This document shows, piece by piece, positions 1 to 5,132 of a stretch of 5,132 bases of DNA. Origin of the DNA: Chlorobium sp. (GTDB lineage Bacteria; Bacteroidota; Chlorobiia; Chlorobiales; Chlorobiaceae). Under the pieces are notes generated by a model. That model saw only the letters and a program-made list of their open reading frames with translations, was not told where the DNA came from and searched no databases. Numbering within the stretch: the first letter of the stretch is position 1; each line of letters starts with the position of its first letter. The DNA is taken from positions 1 to 5,132 of the forward strand of contig JANQFD010000058.1 in the NCBI GenBank assembly GCA_028278005.1, written 5' to 3'. A program made the position numbers and the translations under genes.

Positions 1-38
1 TAATCGGCTATGTCGAATGTCTCAAACTCGCTCTTCAT
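1..38 (-). CDS. Type II antitoxin, HigA-like addiction module antidote (5' end only, runs off window)
   Basis: Only the first 12 complete codons are in the window. They read MKSEFETFDIAD, followed by two bases of what is probably a Tyr codon. This matches the usual opening of the 'putative addiction module antidote' family, small helix-turn-helix proteins that start with a short polar stretch and an F/W-D-x-A-[DE]-Y motif and partner Gp49/HigB-like toxins. The start is well fixed: the ATG (36-38) overlaps the toxin stop codon in an ATGA arrangement, and an AAGGAG site lies 5 bases upstream inside the toxin gene. Such proteins neutralise the toxin by direct binding and usually repress their own promoter through the helix-turn-helix domain. 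That domain lies outside the window, so the assignment depends on the N-terminus, the gene order and the toxin partner. Confidence 0.8.
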   Translation of the reverse strand, partial: MKSEFETFDIAD

Positions 39-337
39 TTTGTCTCCTTGATTTCCTTGGCTAATTTTTTTACGTACTTGATATCTTTTTGTTGAGTGGA
101 TTTGCTGCCTCCACCCAACAGGAAATAAATGGTGGCTCCTGTTCGAGTGTAGTATACTCGGTAACCTGCTCCGACATGGATACGCATTTCCGATACGCCT
201 TCGCCGACTGGCTCGCAATCACCGAAGTTTCCATGCATCGCACTTCGAAGTCTTGCCAGGATTCTTGCTTTTGCTTTCTGGTCTGAAAGGTTGGAGAGCC
301 ATCGGTCAAATTCGTTTGATCGAATGAAAGTATTCAT
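35..337 (-). CDS. Type II toxin, RelE/ParE superfamily (Gp49/HigB-like addiction module killer protein)
   Basis: This is a complete 100-residue protein, the normal length for the family. It carries the hallmarks of the 'putative addiction module killer' subgroup of RelE/ParE toxins: an N-terminal SNEFDRWL segment (residues 7-14), a basic helix KAKARILARL (21-30), GNFGD (36-40), PVGEGVSEMRIH (43-54), GAGYRVYY (56-63), and a C-terminal LLGGGSKSTQQKDI (73-86) followed by a lysine-rich helix. Characterised relatives with this fold are mostly ribosome-dependent mRNA endonucleases; the activity of this protein is inferred. The toxin precedes its antitoxin, as in higBA-type modules. Its stop codon overlaps the antitoxin ATG, so the two are probably translationally coupled. 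The ATG at 337 is supported by an AGGAG site and a well-placed promoter. The ORF is intact, with no sign of inactivation. The subgroup often has Cys where this protein has Gly in LLGGG, a minor change. An exact gene symbol is not justified. Confidence 0.93.
   Translation of the reverse strand: MNTFIRSNEFDRWLSNLSDQKAKARILARLRSAMHGNFGDCEPVGEGVSEMRIHVGAGYRVYYTRTGATIYFLLGGGSKSTQQKDIKYVKKLAKEIKETK
44..49 (-). promoter_or_regulatory. Ribosome binding site of the antitoxin gene
   Basis: AAGGAG on the minus strand sits 5 bases upstream of the antitoxin ATG (38), inside the last codons of the toxin gene. With the ATGA stop/start overlap it supports both the antitoxin start and coupled, probably efficient, antitoxin translation. 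Confidence 0.75.
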
Positions 338-340
338 CTT

Positions 341-345
341 CTCCT
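341..345 (-). promoter_or_regulatory. Ribosome binding site of the toxin gene
   Basis: AGGAG on the minus strand ends 3 bases before the toxin ATG, a tight spacing. The proposed -10 box ends at 350, so transcription should start at about 343. The message may then begin within this site and have almost no leader, which would weaken toxin initiation relative to the antitoxin. That consequence is inferred. Confidence 0.5.
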
Positions 346-349
346 ACTT

Positions 350-378
350 ATTGTATCTAATTGGATACTATTTTGCAA
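350..378 (-). promoter_or_regulatory. Promoter of the toxin-antitoxin operon (sigma70-like)
   Basis: On the minus strand a -35-like TTGCAA (373-378) and a -10-like TACAAT (350-355) are separated by exactly 17 bases, just upstream of the toxin start. Both differ from the sigma70 consensus by only one or two bases. A palindrome fills the spacer, as expected of an autoregulated toxin-antitoxin promoter. If the host uses a Bacteroidota-type promoter consensus instead, this reading would need revision. Confidence 0.6.
353..368. promoter_or_regulatory. Palindromic operator of the toxin-antitoxin operon
   Basis: The sequence GTATCTAATTGGATAC is symmetric at 14 of 16 positions: half-sites GTATC/GATAC, an AATT centre, and one mismatched symmetric pair. 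It overlaps the first half of the proposed -10 box and lies within the -35/-10 spacer, so a dimeric helix-turn-helix antitoxin bound here would block RNA polymerase. Its role is inferred from position and symmetry; autorepression through such sites is well established for type II modules. Confidence 0.6.
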
Positions 379-567
379 GTTTTTCAGGTTACCTCGAAAG
401 ATCGCTCAACAGTTTCTCCTGAATGACGCCTTGGAAGAATGAGGCATTGTGTTCAAGGTCAAGGTGTGTTTACAAGCCGAAGCGGAGCGTATGTTTGAAT
501 ACGTGAGCATCGGAAGTGTGAACACGACGCAGAGATTGGGCAAAAGGGCCATTTTTCGAGGCGTCAG

Positions 568-2124
568 TCAGTAATTCCAGAAATCGCGGTCTAAACTCCG
601 ATACTGTATTGCCTGGATCAGGTGGGGCATTTCGATGTTTTCCGATCCCTCGAGATCGGCGATGGTCCGGCTGACCTTGAGGATTCGGTCATGGGCGCGG
701 GCCGAGAGGTTGAGCCTTTCCATGGCTTCCATAAGCCTTGTCGAGCAGGGCTTGTCGAGCGGGCAGAACCGCTTGATGAGCCTGGTGGTCATCTGGGCGT
801 TAGCGTGAATCCCCGGGGCGTTCCCTTCCGCGAACCGTTTTGACTGAGCTTCCCGGGCTTTGATAACCCTGTTGCGGATTACCTCGGAGCTTTCTCCCCT
901 GTTTCCTGAAAACAACTCCTGATTATCGACTTTCGGGACGTCGATATGGATATCGATCCGGTCGAGCAGCGGACCGGAGATTTTCGACAGGTATCGCTGA
1001 ATCTGCTGCGGCGTTGCGGTAAGATTGCCGTCCTGGTCTTTAAGCGCTCCGGCCGGGCTGGGGTTCATTGCCGCAACCAGCATGAAACATGCCGGGTAGT
1101 TGGTGCTGAGCGAGATGCGTGATACGGTTACCTCGTTATCCTCGAGCGGCTGGCGCAACACTTCGAGAGCGTTTCGGGTAAATTCCGGCAACTCGTCGAG
1201 AAAAAGCACCCCGTTGTGCGCGAGACTGACTTCACCGGGCCTTGCCATCGTGCCGCCCCCGATCAGCGCGACGTTGCTTGTGGTATGATGCGGGTTGCGG
1301 AAAGGGCGCCGGGTCATGAGAGGCTTGCCGTTGTGCAGCTTGTCGGCGACCGAGTATATTTTCGTTGTCTCCAGCGACTCCTCGAAATTGAGCGGAGGAA
1401 GGATGCCCGGCAGCGCTTTTGCCAGCAGGGTTTTGCCGCTGCCGGGCGGACCGATCATGATCAGGTTGTGGGCACCCGCCGCCGCGATCTCCATGGCTCT
1501 TTTAGCGGTTGCCTGGCCCTTGATATCGGCGAAATCAACCGGATACTCCGGATTTTCCTGAAACAGGCTTTTCACATCAACCTCCACGGGGCTGAATTTC
1601 GAGGGATCCCTGAGCAGCCCGATTGTTTCGAACAGCGTGTTCACACCGTATACCCTGACGGTCGATTGAGAGGCCGCTATGGCAACCGCGGCTTCTTCGG
1701 CATTGATTGTAGGGAGGATGATCCGTTCGATGTTTTCCCGGGCAGCCATCATGGCGATGGGCAGAGCGCCGTTGATCCGTCTCAGCGAACCGTCAAGCGC
1801 CAGTTCTCCGAGAATGAGCGTTCCTTCCAGTTTATGCTCTACTTCCTGCAGCGATCCAAGAAGACCGACGGCTATGGAAAGGTCGAACGCGGTGCCTTCT
1901 TTTTTTACGTCGGCAGGGGCAAGATTGACCGTGATTTTTTTCGGGGGAAGGTTGAATCCCGAGTTCTTGATTGCGGTGAGGATACGTTCCCGGCTTTCGC
2001 GAATGGCATTGTCCGGCAGGCCGACAACCGTGAAAGAGGGCAGCCCACCTGAAACGTTGGTTTCAACCTCTACTTTGAGGGCATCGATACCGACAAGTGC
2101 AGCTGCACAGAGCTGAGAGAGCAT
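568..2124 (-). CDS. yifB: YifB/ComM family Mg chelatase-like AAA+ ATPase
   Basis: This is a full-length 518-residue member of the YifB/ComM family (usually about 500-520). The N-terminal ChlI-like domain (about 20-140) includes GLPSFTVVGLPDNAIRESRERI, seen at 27-48, and NLAPADVKKEGTAFDL (67-82). The AAA+ Mg-chelatase domain (about 190-400) has Walker A GPPGSGKT (225-232), FRNPHHTTS (275-283), ARPGEVSLAHNG (294-305), Walker B VLFLDE (306-311), a sensor-1 Asn in AAMNPSPAG (351-359) and an arginine-finger-like LLDRIDIH (386-393). The C-terminal Mg_chelatase_C domain (about 405-510) has LSARAHDRILKVSRTIADLEGSENI. The family is cytosolic and hexameric; Vibrio ComM is a branch-migration helicase that integrates DNA during natural transformation. 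It is not the BchI/ChlI subunit of real magnesium chelatase, a frequent misannotation in photosynthetic bacteria. The ATG is the only canonical start, because an in-frame TAA lies seven codons upstream (2143-2145). No Shine-Dalgarno site is evident. It begins 80 bases after the ppc stop on the same strand. Confidence 0.97.
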   Translation of the reverse strand: MLSQLCAAALVGIDALKVEVETNVSGGLPSFTVVGLPDNAIRESRERILTAIKNSGFNLPPKKITVNLAPADVKKEGTAFDLSIAVGLLGSLQEVEHKLEGTLILGELALDGSLRRINGALPIAMMAARENIERIILPTINAEEAAVAIAASQSTVRVYGVNTLFETIGLLRDPSKFSPVEVDVKSLFQENPEYPVDFADIKGQATAKRAMEIAAAGAHNLIMIGPPGSGKTLLAKALPGILPPLNFEESLETTKIYSVADKLHNGKPLMTRRPFRNPHHTTSNVALIGGGTMARPGEVSLAHNGVLFLDELPEFTRNALEVLRQPLEDNEVTVSRISLSTNYPACFMLVAAMNPSPAGALKDQDGNLTATPQQIQRYLSKISGPLLDRIDIHIDVPKVDNQELFSGNRGESSEVIRNRVIKAREAQSKRFAEGNAPGIHANAQMTTRLIKRFCPLDKPCSTRLMEAMERLNLSARAHDRILKVSRTIADLEGSENIEMPHLIQAIQYRSLDRDFWNY

Positions 2125-2204
2125 GGCCCGGATATTTGGGGATTACGGCATTCTTTCACCATGATAGATAGTAAAAAATCCGTAATTATCCATTTTTCGT
2201 GGTC
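2125..2204 (-). other. ppc-yifB intergenic spacer
   Basis: In this 80-base gap between co-directional genes I see no stable hairpin followed by a T-run and no paired -35/-10 boxes. Read-through from ppc into yifB is therefore the simplest reading. A 7-base inverted repeat (2142-2148 with 2180-2186) has a loop of about 31 bases and is too weak to call a terminator. Confidence 0.4.
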
Positions 2205-4973
2205 TTATCCCGTGGATCTCAGTCCGCTTGCAATGGCGTTGACCGTGAGCAGAAGTTCAGGGAGCATTGCTTCGGCATCTTCCGCTCTTCCGGATGTTTT
2301 ATGGTCCCGCCATCTTTTCAGAAGATCTATCTGCAGGCGATGAAGCTCGTTCAACCCTTCCCTGCGCATGTCGATAAAGCGGAAAACGTTGAAAAATTTC
2401 TCTTTGAGGGAGCCGCCATAGAATATATCGAGAAGCTTTTTCGTTCTGTTGTATTCGGTAATGATCAAACCATGAATTCTTTGCCGGGTTTCCTGGTGGT
2501 CGACAAGCATGGCATATTCCTGCATGATGACCGGATCAACGGTTGCAAAGATTGTTGCCACGTTACTGGCAATATAGCGGAGCGGGGCCCATGAAAAATC
2601 CGATTGCCGGACGATATCGAACGCATCCGGCTGCGTCTCGCGAAGGCGTTCCAGTGCCGTGCCGAAACCGTACCATCCGGAGATGGCGAAACGTGCCTGG
2701 TTCCAGCTGAATACCCAGGGAATTGCGCGCAGATCGTCGAGATTCTGCTTGCCGCTGCGGCGGGAGGGTCGGGAACCGATACTGCTTGATTCTATGATGT
2801 CGATCGGTGTTGCCTGGTGAAAAAAATCGAGCAATCCCTTTGAACCGATCAGTTGTCGGTAAGCATTGTTGCTTTCTTCAGCGAGAAAATCCGTGATCTG
2901 TTCGACGGGCAGAGTGTTTTTCCGGTTTTCACGATGGGCAAGCCGGGCTTCGGCTACACCGGCCATGAACAGCTCGAGGTTGTAGGTTGCACTGATCCTG
3001 TTTGCATATTTCTGGGCGATGGTTTCTCCCTGTTCGGTTACCCTGAGCCCGGCTTCCAGCGAAGAGTGGGGCTGTGCTCTGATGAATCGATGGGTCGGCC
3101 CGGCACCCCGGCTGATGCTGCCTCCGCGCCCGTGGAAGAAAAGAATGTCTGTTCCAAGTGCATTGCCGGTTTCAAGCAGTTTTTGTTCCGCCCTGTAGAG
3201 GTTCCAGAGGCTTGCAACGATCCCTCCGTCCTTGTTGCTGTCGCTGTAGCCCACCATAACCTGCTGCGCGGGTTTTTTTCTTCCCTGTTTCTGCTGCTGA
3301 CAGGCGAGGCTCCGTATAGTAAGGGGATTTTCGAGAAAACCGCGGAGTATCGAAGGACTGTTTTTCAGATCGTCAATGGTTTCAAAAAGAGGAACGACAG
3401 GTATCATACACGCGTCACTTCCTTCGTGAGTCGTCATCAATCCGGCTTCTCTGGCAAAAAGATATATCACAAGCAGGTCGGAAACATTTCTGGTCATGCT
3501 GACGATTAGCGAACCGATTCCGTTGGGTCCATATCGCTTCATGTGATCGGCAAGTGTCCGGTAACACCGGAGCAGTGTTTCCGCTTCAGGCCCGACTGCC
3601 ATATCGGGATGGGTGAAAGGGCGTGGAGAAAGAAGCTCGCGACTCAGGAATTCGATTCGCTTTTCTTCGTCCCAGTCAGGGTAATCCCCGCCATCCAGCC
3701 CGGCTGCTATCATAAGCTGGGAGAGGGCGAGATCGTGAAAACGGCTGTTCTGACGGATATCGAGTTTGCCGAGATAGAATCCAAAAGTCTTTACGATACG
3801 GTAAACAGGAGAGACATCATTTTTCGCAATGTCGCCTGCTCCGATGAGATGGAGAGATTCTCTGAGAAGGTTGAGATCGGAAAGCAGTTCACCACTGTTC
3901 CTGTAGGTTCCCCGAAGCTGCGTTTCTTCATATGATTCATGAAGGCCGGGTTCCGGTGGAAGTGCGGTTATCATCAGGTTGAGAAATTGACGCCAGGGCT
4001 CTTTCGGGTTTCTCGAAATCGCATGCTCTCCCTTTTCTCCGGTTTGCGTTTTCAGCTCCTCTATTCTTTGAGTCATTGCGGGTGTGGGAGACTGGAACCG
4101 TTCGGAAAGACTGAGTTTGGCTGCAAGCTCATGCAGGTGCTGATGAACCAGTTTCAGTGCATACCCCCGCATTTCAATCAGTGTTTGCCGCGTTACTTCG
4201 GGTGTCACGAAAGGATGGCCGTCACGGTCACCTCCTACCCAGCTGCCGAAACAGAGTTGTGGATAACTGCGCGGATCGTCCAGGACTTTGGTATCGTATC
4301 CGGCATTTTTCCAGGCCTGTATCAGCCTTTTGTCAAGCATGGGAAGAACCGATGGAAAGATGTTGTAGAGGTAATGAATGACATTTTGACGTTCTGCATC
4401 GACGGTTGGTTTTTCAAAAAAAATCTCTCCGGTTCTCCAGAGCCGTTCCATGACAACCTTGAGTTCCTTTCGGATATCTTCCCTTTCGGCCGGGGTCCAC
4501 ATCTGGTTTTCGAGCTTGACGAGAAGCAGGTAGAGCTCCCGGTGCTTTTCAAGTACCGTTCTCCGTTTTGCTTCGGTTGGATGAGCTGTCAGGACCGGTT
4601 CTACGGAGATCTGTGAAAGCTCCTCTGCTATTCGCGATTCATCTATGCCGAGTTCACGAAGATGCTTCAGAGCATCCCCCCAGAGACCGGAAAGCGAGTC
4701 GGTGCCTTCCCGGGTTTCGAGGTTTCGTCTTAGCTGGGCTGCAGAGTTTTCCTCAGCCATGTTCATAAGCTGGAAGACAATGGAGTATGCCTGAACCGCT
4801 CTTCCTGCATTGGGAAGGCTGTTCAGGGGTTTTTTCTCCTCTTTCCACGGGATGCGTTCTGCAAGCTGTATCTCACCGAAATCATGCAGGACTTCCCGGA
4901 AACACTCCAGGAGAAACTGAAAATCGACGTTTGCTTTTTCGTAGTCGATAACACTTGTCGTCGAGGTAATCAT
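2205..4973 (-). CDS. ppc: Phosphoenolpyruvate carboxylase
   Basis: It catalyses PEP + bicarbonate to oxaloacetate + phosphate (cytosolic, anaplerotic; in an autotroph it feeds C4 acids into the reductive TCA cycle and biosynthesis). From the chosen Met the protein has 922 residues, somewhat longer than the 883 of E. coli. All catalytic blocks are present: VLTAHPTEAKRR (127-138, His131), GSWVGGDRDGHP (243-254), LDIRQNS (404-410), VPLFET (527-532), GYSDSNKDGG (575-584, metal-ligand Asp578, Lys581), FHGRGGSISRGAGP (613-626, His614, Arg616, Arg622), TEQGE (646-650), GSRPSRR (733-739), and a C-terminal RSTG. The reading frame is also open from an ATG at 5057 (28 more residues). I prefer 4973 because the extra segment resembles no PEP carboxylase N-terminus and contains a 7-base tandem repeat, while the family core begins about 15 residues after the 4973 Met. 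Neither start has a good Shine-Dalgarno site, so the start is uncertain. Two residues of the aspartate-inhibition site are substituted (see findings). Confidence 0.97.
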   Translation of the reverse strand: MITSTTSVIDYEKANVDFQFLLECFREVLHDFGEIQLAERIPWKEEKKPLNSLPNAGRAVQAYSIVFQLMNMAEENSAAQLRRNLETREGTDSLSGLWGDALKHLRELGIDESRIAEELSQISVEPVLTAHPTEAKRRTVLEKHRELYLLLVKLENQMWTPAEREDIRKELKVVMERLWRTGEIFFEKPTVDAERQNVIHYLYNIFPSVLPMLDKRLIQAWKNAGYDTKVLDDPRSYPQLCFGSWVGGDRDGHPFVTPEVTRQTLIEMRGYALKLVHQHLHELAAKLSLSERFQSPTPAMTQRIEELKTQTGEKGEHAISRNPKEPWRQFLNLMITALPPEPGLHESYEETQLRGTYRNSGELLSDLNLLRESLHLIGAGDIAKNDVSPVYRIVKTFGFYLGKLDIRQNSRFHDLALSQLMIAAGLDGGDYPDWDEEKRIEFLSRELLSPRPFTHPDMAVGPEAETLLRCYRTLADHMKRYGPNGIGSLIVSMTRNVSDLLVIYLFAREAGLMTTHEGSDACMIPVVPLFETIDDLKNSPSILRGFLENPLTIRSLACQQQKQGRKKPAQQVMVGYSDSNKDGGIVASLWNLYRAEQKLLETGNALGTDILFFHGRGGSISRGAGPTHRFIRAQPHSSLEAGLRVTEQGETIAQKYANRISATYNLELFMAGVAEARLAHRENRKNTLPVEQITDFLAEESNNAYRQLIGSKGLLDFFHQATPIDIIESSSIGSRPSRRSGKQNLDDLRAIPWVFSWNQARFAISGWYGFGTALERLRETQPDAFDIVRQSDFSWAPLRYIASNVATIFATVDPVIMQEYAMLVDHQETRQRIHGLIITEYNRTKKLLDIFYGGSLKEKFFNVFRFIDMRREGLNELHRLQIDLLKRWRDHKTSGRAEDAEAMLPELLLTVNAIASGLRSTG

Positions 4974-4979
4974 CAGGGG

Positions 4980-5000
4980 AATGAAAAATGGTGAATGGTG
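4980..5000. repeat. Short tandem repeat, three 7-base units, upstream of ppc
   Basis: On the plus strand AATGAAA, AATGGTG and AATGGTG follow each other directly: two perfect units and one with two changes. The array lies 7 bases upstream of the preferred ppc start and inside the possible N-terminal extension. Because the unit is not a multiple of three, a change in copy number would break the frame from the upstream ATG but not affect the downstream one. Confidence 0.5.
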
Positions 5001-5084
5001 CAATGCTTGACGGTGAAAAATAACCAACGCAGAACTCTGCGCAAAGTTTGCAGTCATCCCGTTTTACAGGAGATGCTTTTCAGT

Positions 5085-5112
5085 TTAATAATACCGGCAT
5101 GGGAGCTGTTAA
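5085..5112 (-). promoter_or_regulatory. Possible ppc promoter
   Basis: On the minus strand TTAACA (5107-5112) and TATTAA (5085-5090) are separated by 16 bases in an AT-rich stretch just upstream of ppc. Transcription would start near 5078, giving a leader of about 105 bases to the ATG at 4973, or about 20 bases to the ATG at 5057. The boxes are imperfect and other placements are possible. Confidence 0.3.
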
Positions 5113-5132
5113 TTGGTTATTTTGTTTGTCGC

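Larger units (their letters stand above)
338..567. other. Intergenic region between yifB and the toxin-antitoxin module
   Basis: This 230-base stretch contains the toxin-antitoxin promoter, operator and ribosome site at its low-coordinate end (338-378). The rest has no convincing gene and no hairpin plus U-run terminator for yifB. Two weak signals lie in it. One is a plus-strand reading frame from about 389 to 574, interrupted by a TGA at 440-442, that looks somewhat protein-like. The other is an 11-base inverted repeat, matching at 10 of 11 positions, at 392-402 and 551-561. Both could be chance; together they might mark a decayed gene or small inserted segment. Confidence 0.5.

Noticed and set aside
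1048..1074. AAMNPSPAG in YifB instead of the Cys-rich NPCPCG loop seen in many homologues, considered as an unusual active-site change
   Set aside because: E. coli YifB also has an NPSPxG form, so this is a known family variant. The sensor-1 Asn is retained.
1216..2052. Long plus-strand reading frame (278 codons) opposite yifB, with other antisense frames nearby
   Set aside because: It lies entirely opposite a clear family gene, and its translation is rich in Arg, Gly and Asp with no recognisable domain. It is a by-product of the codon use of yifB.
568..2124. Reading this gene as the magnesium chelatase subunit of bacteriochlorophyll synthesis
   Set aside because: The N-terminal ChlI-like (Lon-C/S5-fold type) domain, the C-terminal Mg_chelatase_C domain and the 518-residue length are those of YifB/ComM, not of BchI (about 350-390 residues).
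2142..2186. Inverted repeat in the ppc-yifB gap as a possible terminator
   Set aside because: The arms are only 7 bases with a loop of about 31 bases, and no T-run follows in the right place.
2143..2193. 16-codon minus-strand micro-ORF (MDNYGFFTIYHGERMP) just before yifB, in the same frame
   Set aside because: It has no ribosome binding site, no known leader-peptide pattern and no attenuator hairpin. An ORF this short is expected by chance.
2853..4616. Several plus-strand reading frames of 130-225 codons opposite ppc
   Set aside because: All are opposite conserved PEP carboxylase motifs, show no domain features and have no supporting promoter or ribosome site.

Overview
The window reads as ordinary chromosomal DNA of a bacterium, most probably a green sulfur bacterium (Chlorobiota) or a close Bacteroidota/Chlorobiota relative. 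This rests on protein character only: a long PEP carboxylase with a divergent SISRGAGP catalytic loop and an RSTG C-terminus, and a YifB/ComM protein ending in YRSLDRDFW. Base composition is moderate, and the two large genes lack strong Shine-Dalgarno sites. No ribosomal marker or pathway-specific gene is present, so the lineage call is an inference.

All recognisable genes lie on the minus strand, so transcription runs from high to low coordinates. At the right end is ppc (PEP carboxylase), with a short leader and a possible promoter near 5085-5112. After an 80-base gap with no visible terminator or promoter comes yifB/comM (AAA+ ATPase of the Mg-chelatase-like family). The two genes are probably co-transcribed by proximity, although no functional link between them is known. 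A 230-base intergenic stretch (338-567) follows, with no convincing gene. It may hold decayed coding sequence on the plus strand, and its left end carries a compact promoter with a palindromic operator. That promoter drives a small type II toxin-antitoxin module: a complete RelE/ParE-superfamily toxin (Gp49/HigB-like 'addiction module killer' group), then the first 12 codons of its antitoxin, which runs off the left edge.

PEP carboxylase adds bicarbonate to phosphoenolpyruvate to make oxaloacetate, replenishing C4 acids. YifB/ComM-type proteins are DNA-acting AAA+ motors; the Vibrio and Haemophilus homologues help integrate incoming DNA during natural transformation. The toxin-antitoxin pair is an accessory module next to these core genes. 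I see no RNA gene, CRISPR array or insertion sequence. The observations most worth a second look are the promoter/operator design of the toxin-antitoxin module and the loss of two of the four aspartate-inhibitor ligands in the PEP carboxylase. I did not find evidence of an undescribed system.
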